A stretch of 64,000 nt of DNA from Flavimarina sp. Hel_I_48 (GCF_000733945.1 NZ_JPOL01000002.1:568001-632000), one strand, 5' to 3'. Shown: positions 8,513 through 18,495, counted from the first letter of the stretch. A program made the numbers and translations. Notes: generated from the letters alone by a model not told the origin.

Positions 8513-10351
8513 ATGCCGAAATTGAAAAAAGTCTGTTTTTCACTGATTTTCTTGCTGTTTCATTTGATTTCATTAGCACAGGACAGTCCTAAAAAAGGGA
8601 AGGAGATCAGGATAGATTCTGACCTCGAGGAAATTGATGAAGCTACCTATCCGGGTGCGCTTATTATGCGCAAAATGGACAATCAGGTTTATATTCAGCA
8701 TGAGGGTATAAAAATGTGGTGCGATCTTGCCTTTCATTATCAGGAAGAGAACTTCGTAAAAGCTTATGGAAACGTGCGCATCAACCAGGGAGATACCATA
8801 ACGATGACCAGCCGCTACGCAGAATATAATGGTGATACCCAGTTTGCGTACGCATCTGGCCAGGTGGATATGCAAAGCCCCACCGCTACCCTTTCTACAG
8901 ATACGCTCTATATGGACCGTATAAAACAGGAGGCCTTTTACCGCAGCGGCGGAACCCTAAAAGATACCGCAAGTACTGTAGTGAGCAAGATAGGACGTTA
9001 TTTTATGGAGCAGGATAAATATTCCTTTATCCAGGATGTTGTACTCACTAATCCAGAATATGTCATAGACAGCGAGCAACTGGATTATTTTTCAAATCCC
9101 GGGCACGCCTATCTGTATGGCCCATCAACAATTACAAGTGATAGCAGTGTCGTTTATTGTGAACGCGGTTTTTACGACACGCATGCCGATATAGGATATT
9201 TTGTGAAAAATTCGCGTATTGACTATGACAACAGAACCGTTTACGGTGACAGTCTCTATTTTGACCGAAACAATAATTTTGCATCGGCCACCAATAATAT
9301 TAAGGTTGTAGATACAGCAAACAACAGTGTTATACGCGGTCATTATGCCGAAGTTTACAAAGCTAAAGACTCTGTTTTTATCACAAAAAGGGCGGTTGCG
9401 ATCACCAAGCAGGAAAACGATAGTATTTATATACATGGCAACCGGCTCGTTGTGACGGGCAAGCCGGATGATCGCATTGTCAGGGCGTATCCCAATGTGC
9501 GTATTTTCAAAAAAGATATGAGCGGTAAAAGCGATTCCCTGGTAAGCGATCAACATTCTGGCCTCACAAAAATGCTGGGTAATCCCATACTGTGGAACGG
9601 CCGTAGCCAGATGACCGGTGATACCATTCATTTAAAAAGCGATCCAAAAACCGATAAATTGGATTCGTTAAAGGTTTTTGACAATGCTTTTATAGCACAA
9701 CAGGATTCCATAGCATTATCCAGTGATCCACAAGATCTTGGGTACAATCAGGTTTCTGGAAAAACACTTTATGGCATGTTTAAAGAAAACCAACTCTATC
9801 AGGTTGATGTAGTGACCAATGCAGAAAGCATCATTTATCAACGTTCCGAAGAGGGGATACTACAGTCTATCGACAAAGGGAAAAGCGCCTCTTTACAGAT
9901 AAATTTTGAGGATCAGGAAATTGTCGAGGTGACAAAACGCAAAGATGTCGTGGGAAATGCATATCCATTGTCTAAATTTCCTAAGAAAGAACGCTCCTTT
10001 CCCGGACTTAATTGGCGCGGAGATGAGGAAATCCTGAAAAAAGAAGATATTTTTAAGGGCGATCAACCCTATGAACTGGCCATTATTAAAGGAATTCCAC
10101 CGCCACAGATTGAAGAAGACTTTTTTGCAACAAACAATGAAGACAAACCGCAAGAACTCCCCGAAGTCTCAGAACTCAATCCTGAGGATCTTGAAAACCG
10201 TGAGGAAGATGCCCCTAAAATTGGTATACCCGTCAACGATAAAGCAACAATACAACGGGATTCGCTTGCTCCGCAGGTCTTGCCTCAACCCGGTAAACTG
10301 AAAAAGGAAAAAGTCAAAAAAAATATCCTTAAAAATAGAAAAGACCAGTGA
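8513..10351 (+). CDS. OstA-like periplasmic protein (LptA/LptD N-domain type)
   Basis: A 612-residue exported protein. The signal peptide (1-22) ends in ISLAQ. The body contains repeated short beta units of the form YGNVRINQGDTITMTSRYAEY and DTLYMDR, the pattern of the OstA/LptA jellyroll that binds lipopolysaccharide during transport to the outer membrane. The C-terminal 110 residues are proline- and lysine-rich and look disordered. The length is typical for the Bacteroidota OstA-like family and no beta-barrel of LptD is attached. The stop overlaps the GTG start of the aminotransferase gene by 4 bp, so the two are co-translated. Confidence 0.85.
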   Translation: MPKLKKVCFSLIFLLFHLISLAQDSPKKGKEIRIDSDLEEIDEATYPGALIMRKMDNQVYIQHEGIKMWCDLAFHYQEENFVKAYGNVRINQGDTITMTSRYAEYNGDTQFAYASGQVDMQSPTATLSTDTLYMDRIKQEAFYRSGGTLKDTASTVVSKIGRYFMEQDKYSFIQDVVLTNPEYVIDSEQLDYFSNPGHAYLYGPSTITSDSSVVYCERGFYDTHADIGYFVKNSRIDYDNRTVYGDSLYFDRNNNFASATNNIKVVDTANNSVIRGHYAEVYKAKDSVFITKRAVAITKQENDSIYIHGNRLVVTGKPDDRIVRAYPNVRIFKKDMSGKSDSLVSDQHSGLTKMLGNPILWNGRSQMTGDTIHLKSDPKTDKLDSLKVFDNAFIAQQDSIALSSDPQDLGYNQVSGKTLYGMFKENQLYQVDVVTNAESIIYQRSEEGILQSIDKGKSASLQINFEDQEIVEVTKRKDVVGNAYPLSKFPKKERSFPGLNWRGDEEILKKEDIFKGDQPYELAIIKGIPPPQIEEDFFATNNEDKPQELPEVSELNPEDLENREEDAPKIGIPVNDKATIQRDSLAPQVLPQPGKLKKEKVKKNILKNRKDQ

Positions 10352-11529
10352 AAGAGGACTTTTTAAATTATCAGGCACAGACTACGCCCCACCCTTTGGC
10401 TCTTGAGATTTCCCATGCAAAAGGGTCTTACATCTATGATTCCTATGGTAAAGAATATTTAGATTTTGTAGCCGGTGTATCGGCATGTACTCTGGGGCAT
10501 ACACATCCCTCGGTAATAAACGCCATTAAAGAACAAAGTGAGAAGTACCTGCACGTTATGGTGTATGGTGAGTATGCCCAGCACCCAGCGGTAGCGCTCA
10601 CACGCCTACTTGCAGAACAGTTGCCTGAACCCTTAGAACAAACCTACCTCGTCAATAGTGGTACGGAAGCTATTGATGGAGCAATAAAATTAGCGCGTAG
10701 AAGTACGGGAAGGACCCAGATTATCGCCGCAAAAAAGGCGTATCACGGCAATACCTATGGTGCTTTGAGCCTAATGGATTTTAAGGAACGTGTTGCCCCT
10801 TTTGAACCCGTCATTGGCGATGTGGATTTCATCACTTTCAATGCGGTTTCAGACCTGGAAAGTATTACTGAACGTACAGCGGCCGTAGTTTTGGAAACCA
10901 TTCAGGGTGGAGCAGGTTTTGTTTTACCTGAAAATGGATATCTAAAAAAAGTAAAGAAACGCTGCGAGGATGTGGGTGCCCTTCTTGTTTTAGATGAGAT
11001 CCAACCGGGTTTTGGGCGTACGGGCAAGCTTTTTGGCTTTCAGCATTTTGATGTGGTGCCAGATATTCTCGTTATGGGAAAAGGTATGGGCGGTGGGATG
11101 CCCATTGGGGCATTCACAGCTTCAAGGGAACGCATGCAATTGTTGTCAGACAAACCAAAGCTAGGGCATATAACTACCTTTGGCGGGCATCCAGTTATCG
11201 CTGCAGCCGCGCTCGCCACGCTAAAAGAGCTTTTAAAAGAGGATCTGATTGCCGAAACCCTTGAAAAAGAAAAACTGGTGCGTAGTCTGCTAAAACATCC
11301 TCTAATTGAAGAAATTAGGGGAAAAGGACTTATGCTTGCTGCCATTATGCCAGAAGCCGCTATCGCAGACCAGGCTATTCTTGCCTGTCAGGATGCCGGT
11401 CTTATCTTATTCTGGCTACTCTTTGAAGGCCGTGCCATCCGCATCACCCCGCCCCTTACGGTGAGCTACGACGAAATCGAAAAGGGATGTAAAATACTTT
11501 TACAGGTTCTGGATACTATTCAAAAGTAA
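10348..11529 (+). CDS. class III PLP-dependent aminotransferase
   Basis: A 393-residue fold-type I aminotransferase of the acetylornithine/4-aminobutyrate group. Signatures are the YLDFVAGVSACTLGHTHP N-terminus, NSGTEAIDGAIKLAR (PLP phosphate binding), LVLDEIQPGFGRTGKLFGF with the PLP-contacting Asp, and ILVMGKGMGGGMPIGAF with the Schiff-base lysine. The start is GTG 10348 overlapping the preceding TGA; no closer ATG fits the conserved N-terminus. It is not in an arginine cluster, so acetylornithine as substrate is unproven. Confidence 0.88.
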   Translation: MKEDFLNYQAQTTPHPLALEISHAKGSYIYDSYGKEYLDFVAGVSACTLGHTHPSVINAIKEQSEKYLHVMVYGEYAQHPAVALTRLLAEQLPEPLEQTYLVNSGTEAIDGAIKLARRSTGRTQIIAAKKAYHGNTYGALSLMDFKERVAPFEPVIGDVDFITFNAVSDLESITERTAAVVLETIQGGAGFVLPENGYLKKVKKRCEDVGALLVLDEIQPGFGRTGKLFGFQHFDVVPDILVMGKGMGGGMPIGAFTASRERMQLLSDKPKLGHITTFGGHPVIAAAALATLKELLKEDLIAETLEKEKLVRSLLKHPLIEEIRGKGLMLAAIMPEAAIADQAILACQDAGLILFWLLFEGRAIRITPPLTVSYDEIEKGCKILLQVLDTIQK

Positions 11530-11653
11530 ACACCTTTTGATCAAAAAAGGTCTGATTGTTGATTACTTTGTTGATAACAAAACGTATTTTTAGAACGTAC
11601 GCAGTTTTGCCTTTATAAATTTAATAAGGCTGAAATTATAAATATTCCGGTGT

Positions 11654-13042
11654 ATGAAATTCAATCACGAAGAAGATTTCCCGCTTATCCGTTTTGAATC
11701 GATGTTAAAAACGAATCATGTGGTTTTCTTTGATTCAGAAGAGTTTGAAGATATTGTGAATCATTATCTGGAAAACGGTAAAATGGCCCTTGCCAAAAAA
11801 GCCGTTAAACTCGGTCTTGATCAGCATCCCACGTCGTCAAACCTTAAATTGTTCGGTATAGAAATCCTGATCTTTGAGAATAAGCTTGAAGAAGCTGATC
11901 GTCTCTTAAATGAGCTGTATCTTATAGAACCTCAAAATGAAGAGATTTTTATTCAAAAGGCAAATATTTTTTCTAAGCAGGACAACCACGCAAAAGCAGT
12001 AGAGCTTTTAGAGTCGGCCCTTGAACTTACAGAGGATGACGCAGATATCTATTCCCTTATAGGTATGGAATATCTTTTTATGGAAGATTTTCAAAATGCC
12101 AAATTCAATTTCATGAAATGTCTTGAAGTTGATGAGGACGATTATGCCTCACTTTATAATATAATTTACTGTTTTGATTTTCTTGATCAGCATGAGGAGG
12201 CCATTGAGTATCTTAATATGTTCCTGAACAAGAATCCATATAGCGAAGTGGCCTGGCATCAGGTGGGCAAGCAATATTTTGACTTAAAACTTTACGACAA
12301 AGCCCTTGCAGCGTATGATTTTGCCATCATAAGTGATGACACTTTTATAGGTGCGTATTTCGAAAAAGGAAAAGTACTTGAAAAACTGGGTAAATTCAAT
12401 GAAGCCATTGAAAACTATCAGATAACCCTGGGCCTTGATGACCCTACTTCGTTTGCTTACCTGCGCATTGGGAAATGTTATTTAAAACTTAAGTGTGATG
12501 ATCTGGCGCTGGATTACTTCAGCAAAACCGTACATGAAGATCCTTTGCTTGATAAAGGCTGGATTGCGATAACCGACTTCTACGTGCGCAAAATGGATTA
12601 TCAAAAGGCGCTGTATTATATAAACAAAGCCATCAATATAGACGGTGAAAATGTACTGTACTGGAAACGGTATGCTAAAATAAACGACCGTCTTAAATTT
12701 TATGAAGAGGCAGAACGCGGCTACAGCAGAACGCTTGAACTTGGTAATTATGAACTTAAAACCTGGATTTCAAGGACTGATATTTTAACCAATTTAGGTG
12801 AATTTGAAGCCAGTATCGAGAATTTGCACCAGGCAATTGAATTTTACCCTGAAAATCCTGAAATTGAGTTCCGTTTGGCAGGTTTATATTTCACACTGGG
12901 TGAAGATTTAAAAGGACATTTTCACCTCAGTAACGGCCTCAACCTGGAGCCTGAATATGAGATGATCCTTGAAGAACTCTTTCCATACGCTTACGCAAAA
13001 AAATCTGTGCAACAGAAAATACTACAGGCCAAAAGTTCCTAA
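11654..13042 (+). CDS. tetratricopeptide repeat protein
   Basis: A 462-residue cytoplasmic protein without a signal peptide. From about residue 30 to 440 it is a string of helical TPR units with the usual Ala/Gly-Tyr pattern, for example AWHQVGKQYFDLKLYDKALA and GAYFEKGKVLEKLGKFNEAI. Such proteins act as scaffolds. It sits 124 bp after the aminotransferase gene and 39 bp before the first DUF368 gene. The partner is unknown. Confidence 0.85.
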   Translation: MKFNHEEDFPLIRFESMLKTNHVVFFDSEEFEDIVNHYLENGKMALAKKAVKLGLDQHPTSSNLKLFGIEILIFENKLEEADRLLNELYLIEPQNEEIFIQKANIFSKQDNHAKAVELLESALELTEDDADIYSLIGMEYLFMEDFQNAKFNFMKCLEVDEDDYASLYNIIYCFDFLDQHEEAIEYLNMFLNKNPYSEVAWHQVGKQYFDLKLYDKALAAYDFAIISDDTFIGAYFEKGKVLEKLGKFNEAIENYQITLGLDDPTSFAYLRIGKCYLKLKCDDLALDYFSKTVHEDPLLDKGWIAITDFYVRKMDYQKALYYINKAINIDGENVLYWKRYAKINDRLKFYEEAERGYSRTLELGNYELKTWISRTDILTNLGEFEASIENLHQAIEFYPENPEIEFRLAGLYFTLGEDLKGHFHLSNGLNLEPEYEMILEELFPYAYAKKSVQQKILQAKSS

Positions 13043-13081
13043 TAGTTTTCCTATTTTTGGCGGCTATCCAATTTCTTTATT

Positions 13082-14062
13082 ATGCCAAAATCACGGAAAC
13101 CGTTTGATTATTTTGTAATTACGTTAAAAGGTCTGGCCATGGGTGCAGCAGACGTTGTGCCGGGTGTTTCTGGTGGCACTATTGCGTTTATTGCGGGCAT
13201 TTACGAAGAATTGATCTCTACGATTGATCAGCTCGATACCGGTTTTTTCAAAGTATGGAAAAAAGAGGGCTTTAAAAATGCTTTTCAAACGTACAACATA
13301 TCCTTTCTACTGGCATTATTTGGCGGTATCGCCATAAGTATCCTGTCACTGGCTAAACTGATAACTTTTCTATTAGAAGTTTATCCGCTTCTCTTGTGGG
13401 CATTTTTCTTTGGGTTGATCATTGCCAGCATCGTTTATATTGGTAAGCAGATAACAAATTATAATGTAGGTGTGATCATAGCCGGTATTTTAGGTATAGT
13501 TATTTCTTATTATATCACTATCGCAGAACCTGTACAAACGCCCAACAGTTATCTTTTTATTTTCCTTTCAGGCTTTATTGCGATCATTGCAATGATTTTA
13601 CCTGGAATATCAGGATCTTTTATTTTGTTGCTCCTTGGATCTTACGCTGTGATCCTGGGGACTGTGCAACGCTTTGTAGATAGCCTTGTGGCTACGGACT
13701 GGGACGCGTTTAAAGATGCTTTCCTAAAGTTACTCACCTTTATGCTGGGTTGCGTTATAGGCCTCAAAGTATTCTCAAAAGCGCTTACCTACCTGTTTAA
13801 AAACTATCAGAATATCACACTTTCTTTGCTTACCGGTTTTATGATAGGCGCTTTGAATAAAGTCTGGCCATGGAAAGAAGTACTTTCATTTAGGGAAAAC
13901 AGTCACGGCGAGCAAGTGCCACTTCTGGAAAAAAGTATCCTTCCTACGGACTTTGATGGAGATCCAAAAATAATATTGGTAATAGTATTCACTATCATTG
14001 GTTTTCTCACTATTTTTCTATTGGAACGATTTGCTAACTCCAAAGAGAAAAATGAATATTGA
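13082..14062 (+). CDS. DUF368 polyprenyl-phosphate transporter, first of a tandem pair
   Basis: A 326-residue inner-membrane protein with about eight to ten hydrophobic helices. The duplicated family motif appears as MGAADVVPGVSGGTIAFI (about 20-37) and IIAMILPGISGSFILLLLG in the second half. DUF368 members (PopT) have been linked to recycling of undecaprenyl phosphate to the cytoplasmic face. The stop overlaps the start of the paralogous next gene by 11 bp. Translational coupling of the pair is likely. Confidence 0.9.
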   Translation: MPKSRKPFDYFVITLKGLAMGAADVVPGVSGGTIAFIAGIYEELISTIDQLDTGFFKVWKKEGFKNAFQTYNISFLLALFGGIAISILSLAKLITFLLEVYPLLLWAFFFGLIIASIVYIGKQITNYNVGVIIAGILGIVISYYITIAEPVQTPNSYLFIFLSGFIAIIAMILPGISGSFILLLLGSYAVILGTVQRFVDSLVATDWDAFKDAFLKLLTFMLGCVIGLKVFSKALTYLFKNYQNITLSLLTGFMIGALNKVWPWKEVLSFRENSHGEQVPLLEKSILPTDFDGDPKIILVIVFTIIGFLTIFLLERFANSKEKNEY

Positions 14063-15101
14063 AACCCGAACGTTTTCAGACAAAATCTGGCTGATTCTTA
14101 AAGGTCTTGCCATGGGCGCGGCCAATAAAGTACCCGGTGTTTCTGGTGGTGTGGTTGCTTATGTTGTGGGTTTTTATGAAGAATTTATTCAATCCCTGCA
14201 AAAAGTAAATGGTAAAGCTTTCAAGCTACTTTTAAATGGGCGTTTCCGAAGTTTTGTTCAATATGTGAATGGCAAGTTCCTTGGACTTCTTATGCTTGGG
14301 ATGGTTATCAGTTATTTTAGTGTTTCAAAAGTATTGGACCTTGCGATAGAATCCTATCCACTCTACGTATGGAGTGCATTTTTTGGGATGATCATAGGCA
14401 GTATTTATTACATAGCAAAAGATTTTGAAGCCTGGACGCGTAAAAATATTACGATTTTATTGTTGGGCGTTATTGCGGGTGTTGGCATTAGTTTGCTGGA
14501 ACCGGCCGCACAGAACGACGATCTGATTTTTGTGTTCTTCTGTGGTATAATAAGCGTTTCAGGAATGACACTTCCAGGTCTTTCCGGTTCATTTATTCTC
14601 ATTTTAATAGGCAATTATGTACTGCTTTTAGTAGATTCTGTCAATGCGCTTTATGATACCCTTTTCAGTATTGCCCAGTGGGATTTTTCTTTTGTTGACA
14701 GCGCTACGCATATGCGTCTGCTTCAGGTACTTGCGGTATTTACACTAGGTTCGCTTGTAGGCCTGGTTACACTATCCAACTTTTTAGGGTATCTTCTCAA
14801 AAATTTTAAAAATGAGACTAACGCGTTGATCATTGGTTTCATTACAGGCTCCCTTGGCGTGGTATGGCCATGGAAAATATTTATTTATGAACGTACGGCT
14901 GAAGGAACGATAAAATTGGATCGCGTGGGGGATCCCGTTCTCCAGAACTACGACCGCTTTTTGCCTACTGAATTTTCAGTGGAAAATGTGGTCGCCCTGG
15001 CATTTATTATTTTTGGTATATTGATCGTTTTTGCTTTGGGCAGGTATGGCGATAAAAACAAAGAAAATGGACAAATTCGGATTGATAGGAAAGAACATTG
15101 A
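14052..15101 (+). CDS. DUF368 polyprenyl-phosphate transporter, second of a tandem pair
   Basis: A 349-residue paralogue of the preceding gene. Motifs are MGAANKVPGVSGGVVAYVVG and SGMTLPGLSGSFILILIG, with the same helix pattern. An asparagine-lysine (ANK) replaces the alanine-aspartate (AAD) of the first copy right before the VPGVSGG loop, a difference at a conserved site. ATG 14052 (MNIETRTF) was chosen because the longer reading would overlap the upstream gene by 65 bp. The 3' end overlaps aroE by 35 bp. Confidence 0.88.
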   Translation: MNIETRTFSDKIWLILKGLAMGAANKVPGVSGGVVAYVVGFYEEFIQSLQKVNGKAFKLLLNGRFRSFVQYVNGKFLGLLMLGMVISYFSVSKVLDLAIESYPLYVWSAFFGMIIGSIYYIAKDFEAWTRKNITILLLGVIAGVGISLLEPAAQNDDLIFVFFCGIISVSGMTLPGLSGSFILILIGNYVLLLVDSVNALYDTLFSIAQWDFSFVDSATHMRLLQVLAVFTLGSLVGLVTLSNFLGYLLKNFKNETNALIIGFITGSLGVVWPWKIFIYERTAEGTIKLDRVGDPVLQNYDRFLPTEFSVENVVALAFIIFGILIVFALGRYGDKNKENGQIRIDRKEH

Positions 15102-15795
15102 CTATTCTTTTTCAAGAACTTATTTTACAGAGAAATTCAAAAAGGAGCAAATAGACGCGCACTATGTCAATTTTGACTGCAAGACTATTGAAGAACTTAA
15201 AGCACTTTTGACTAACCAGAGTGATGTAAAAGGGTATAATGTCACCATTCCTTATAAAGTGGAGATCATACCTCTTTTAGATGACCTCAACAAACATGCG
15301 CAATCCATAGGGGCAGTAAATACAATCAAAAGGTTGAGCGATGGACGTTTAAAAGGCTACAATACAGATTATGTAGGCTTCCAGAAAAGTTTAGAACCTT
15401 ACCTTACTAAAATGCACGAGAAAGCATTGATTTTAGGCACCGGCGGTGCATCAAAAGCGATTGCGTATGCCCTGGAGTTAAAAGATATAGACTATACTTT
15501 TGTATCGAGAAACCCCTCAAAAGATCAGTTGGGCTATAGCGCGCTCAATGCCGCAATACTTTCTAAGCATTTGCTCATCATCAATTGCTCCCCACTGGGC
15601 ACGTATCCTCATGTTGAACAAGCTCCTGCCCTTCCCTACCGCCTGCTCACAAAAGAACATCTACTTTTTGATCTTGTCTATAACCCGGCAAAAACCCGCT
15701 TTCTCAAGAACGGGGAAGAACATGGGGCGACCATTATTAACGGCCAGGGCATGCTAGAGTTTCAGGCGGAGGCCGCCTGGAAAATCTGGAACTAA
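15067..15795 (+). CDS. aroE: shikimate dehydrogenase
   Basis: Catalyses NADPH-dependent reduction of 3-dehydroshikimate to shikimate in aromatic amino acid synthesis. The 242-residue product has the substrate-binding FGLIGKNIDYSFSR and GYNVTIPYK (catalytic lysine), NTIKRLSDGRLKGYNTDYVGF, and the nucleotide-binding ILGTGGASKAIAYAL. ATG 15067 begins directly at the conserved MDKFGLIGK; upstream in-frame starts only lengthen the overlap with the DUF368 gene. Family length is normally 240-280, so it is complete. Confidence 0.92.
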   Translation: MDKFGLIGKNIDYSFSRTYFTEKFKKEQIDAHYVNFDCKTIEELKALLTNQSDVKGYNVTIPYKVEIIPLLDDLNKHAQSIGAVNTIKRLSDGRLKGYNTDYVGFQKSLEPYLTKMHEKALILGTGGASKAIAYALELKDIDYTFVSRNPSKDQLGYSALNAAILSKHLLIINCSPLGTYPHVEQAPALPYRLLTKEHLLFDLVYNPAKTRFLKNGEEHGATIINGQGMLEFQAEAAWKIWN

Positions 15796-15818
15796 CAGGT
15801 TCACAACACTTAGGTACG

Positions 15819-15849
15819 TTGGCTATGTAAACAGTTAATAGTATCTTTA
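15819..15849 (+). promoter_or_regulatory. candidate promoter for the DUF349 gene
   Basis: TTG at 15819-15821, a 20-bp spacer and TATCTTTA at 15842-15849. Both elements and the spacing agree with the Bacteroidota primary sigma consensus except for the final A. The ATG follows 34 nt later. Confidence 0.45.
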
Positions 15850-15883
15850 ACGCCTCTAGCAATCTACATTAAAAAGGACGACC

Positions 15884-18166
15884 ATGGCCGAAGAGCAAAA
15901 AGGGAGCAAAGAAGAAAGCAAAAATGATGATCTTGCCGAAAAAGCAATTATAAAAGAATCTAAAAATACTAACGATTCCAAAGCGGAAGGTCTGGATGAA
16001 AAGGTAGAATTTTCAGGCGTAAATCAAGATGATGCGCTGGTAACAGAATCGATAGACGTTATTCAGGATGCCACATCAGACACAACCGAAACAGAAAAGG
16101 AACCTGAACCTTCGGGAAAAGACCTCAAACAGTCTGAAAAATCAGTCAAAGAAGGCGAAAAACCGACTGAAAACACCGAAAAATTGGCTGATAAGACGGA
16201 AAATCAAACTGCGGAAAAGACGGCTACAGAAAGCTCCAATGCTGCTGAAAACAAGGCAGAAATTGGCCAAAACCAGTCAGATTCCGACTCAAAAGGAACA
16301 AATACCGCTGTAAAAGCAAATACAGAGGAATACGAAGATTTTGCGGAAGAAGAGGATGATGAAGAGGCTAAGGCTGATAATGTAGACGACGCCCTCACCG
16401 AAGACAGCGAAGATGAAAGCGCCTCAGAACGTGATACGATCCCTAAGAAAGACTACGAGAAACTTGGCAAAGAAGAACTGATCAAAGAATTTAGATACCT
16501 CCTTTCTAAATATAAGGTACAGGCGATAAAAGAACCTGTCAATGAAATTAGATCTGTATTTATCTCCCAGTTTGAGGAAGAGCAGGATGAAGCTAAAGAG
16601 AAGTTTCTTGAAGAAGGCGGCAATATCATAGATTTCAGGTATTACAGTCCGTTAAAAAAGGAATTCAACACGCTTTATTTTGAGTACCGAGACAAGCGCA
16701 ACAATTACTATCAAGGACTCAAAAAGGATCTAAACGCCAATCTGGAAAACCGCAATGCACTCATTGAAGAACTTAAGGACCTTAAGGACGAAGTGGGCGG
16801 CGAAGACAGTATAAATACGACCTTTGATAAGTTTAAAAACATACAGGAACGTTGGAGGAATGCTGGTAATATACCGCGTGACCGCTACAACCTGGTTTGG
16901 AACAATTATCATCATCATGTAGAGAATTTTTACGATTTTCTTCACCTTAACCGCGAATTCAGGGATAAGGATTTTAAAGAAAACCTAGATAAAAAACTCA
17001 AACTTGTAGAGCAGGCAGAAGAATTGGCAAAGGCACAGGATGTGACCCGTTCCTTTAAAGAGCTGCAAATGCTGCACAAAATGTGGAAAGAAGAAATAGG
17101 CCCCGTTGCACAGGAATACCGCGAGGAAATCTGGGAGAAATTTAGCGCAGCCACAAAAAAAATACACGATGCCCGACAAGTGTATTTTGATAACCGCGAA
17201 AAAATTCATGAAGAAAACCTCTCCAAAAAAGAGGCCGTAATTGAAAAAATTGAGCAGATCGCGGCAGAATCCGTAAAATCACACAATGCCTGGCAAAACC
17301 AGATGAAGAAAGTGGAAGCGCTTAGGGATGAGTTCTTTCAAATAGGAAAAGTGCCCCGCAAAAAGAGTGATGGAATGTGGAAAGGTTTTAAAAAAGCCAC
17401 ACGAACTTTTAATCGGAATAAAAACGCATTCTATAAAGATCAGAAAAAAGAACAGTACGAGAACCTGGAGAAAAAAATGGAACTCGTTAAAATTGCTGAA
17501 GACAACAAGGACAATGAGGATATGGACACAACCGTAGAACTCATGAAAAAAATTCAGTCTGACTGGAAAAAAATAGGCCACGTACCCAGAAAAGACAGCG
17601 ATAAAATCTGGAAACGATTTAAGGCAGCTTGTAATCACGTTTTTGATAAATTACATGCAGAGAAGAATGAGGCCCTTGAAGAAGAAAAAGGCAACCTGAA
17701 AGAAAAGAAAGAATTACTTACCAAAGTCAAGGAGACTAAAATGTCTGGTGACCGTGATGCAGATCTCAAAACCATAAATACTATAATTACAGAATGGAAG
17801 GAAACCGGTAGGGTACCTTTCTCTCAAAAAGGGATAGAGAGGGATTTTAATAAGGTGCTTGACACGCTTTTCAAGGATCTTGATCTTGGCCGTAAAGAGA
17901 CTGAAATGATCAAATATGACAACCGTATCGCTGCTATGGCAGATCGGGATGATGAACGGCAAATTGAGAAAGAACGTTATTTTATTTCCAAAAAGATAGA
18001 TGAAGTAAAAGCAGATATCAATCAGTTGGAAAACAACCTCGGTTTCTTTCAACATGTTCCGGATGACAATCCGATGGTAAAAGAGGTGCACAAGAATATT
18101 GCAAATCATAAAAAAGATCTGGAAATATGGAAAGCCAAAATGTCCAAAATCAAAACCTTATCTTAA
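15884..18166 (+). CDS. DUF349 repeat protein with long acidic N-terminus
   Basis: A 760-residue cytoplasmic protein. Residues 1-185 are low complexity, rich in Glu, Lys, Asp, Ser and Thr, and probably disordered. The rest is highly charged helix containing several DUF349 units, recognisable by repeated patterns such as IQERWRNAGNIPRDRYNLVW, KIGHVPRKDSDKIWKRFKAA and EWKETGRVPF. The function of DUF349 is not established here. A strong terminator follows 70 bp downstream, closing the 8.5-18.2 kb plus-strand run. Confidence 0.85.
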   Translation: MAEEQKGSKEESKNDDLAEKAIIKESKNTNDSKAEGLDEKVEFSGVNQDDALVTESIDVIQDATSDTTETEKEPEPSGKDLKQSEKSVKEGEKPTENTEKLADKTENQTAEKTATESSNAAENKAEIGQNQSDSDSKGTNTAVKANTEEYEDFAEEEDDEEAKADNVDDALTEDSEDESASERDTIPKKDYEKLGKEELIKEFRYLLSKYKVQAIKEPVNEIRSVFISQFEEEQDEAKEKFLEEGGNIIDFRYYSPLKKEFNTLYFEYRDKRNNYYQGLKKDLNANLENRNALIEELKDLKDEVGGEDSINTTFDKFKNIQERWRNAGNIPRDRYNLVWNNYHHHVENFYDFLHLNREFRDKDFKENLDKKLKLVEQAEELAKAQDVTRSFKELQMLHKMWKEEIGPVAQEYREEIWEKFSAATKKIHDARQVYFDNREKIHEENLSKKEAVIEKIEQIAAESVKSHNAWQNQMKKVEALRDEFFQIGKVPRKKSDGMWKGFKKATRTFNRNKNAFYKDQKKEQYENLEKKMELVKIAEDNKDNEDMDTTVELMKKIQSDWKKIGHVPRKDSDKIWKRFKAACNHVFDKLHAEKNEALEEEKGNLKEKKELLTKVKETKMSGDRDADLKTINTIITEWKETGRVPFSQKGIERDFNKVLDTLFKDLDLGRKETEMIKYDNRIAAMADRDDERQIEKERYFISKKIDEVKADINQLENNLGFFQHVPDDNPMVKEVHKNIANHKKDLEIWKAKMSKIKTLS

Positions 18167-18233
18167 TTGTTAAGTAAGTAATAGTTCTTATTTTACAGGG
18201 TATAAATTACTTAAAATAGGTCATTTTTGACCT

Positions 18234-18271
18234 AAAAAAGCCTTTAACCGCTCGGTTAAAGGCTTTTTTTT
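18234..18271 (+). terminator. strong intrinsic terminator after the DUF349 gene
   Basis: A perfect 17-bp inverted repeat (18234-18250 with 18253-18269) with flanking A and T runs. It should work in both directions. A smaller hairpin (TAGGTCA/TGACCTA) precedes it at about 18217-18234. Confidence 0.9.
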
Positions 18272-18402
18272 GTTTTTAACTGTCATGATAATTTTAAATA
18301 AAATCGAATTAATTAAATGTCAAAAAAATTTAAAATTTCATAGAAAATACTATAAACCAAAAAAAATTATCAGAGATTATCTACGACACAGAAACGCTCT
18401 TT

Positions 18403-18495
18403 GCGTTAGGGATTGAAGTGGAAATCCTTTTTGTGAGGCACGAATAAAAAGATTGCAGCGTAAAGCCCGACCCCCAGGGTAACGCCCAAAAACAG
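18403..18495. repeat. repeat core copy 1
   Basis: The ends can pair as GCGTTA with TAACGC. Inside are GGATT/AATCC and GTG-AGG-CAC hairpins. It is preceded by the 86-bp leader. Confidence 0.8.

Noticed and set aside
9125..9631. 168-residue minus-strand ORF inside the OstA-like gene
   Set aside because: Antisense shadow of a well-supported gene; no family features.
13998..14051. Longer N-terminus of the second DUF368 protein
   Set aside because: It would overlap the upstream gene by 65 bp, and the conserved N-terminus begins after ATG 14052.
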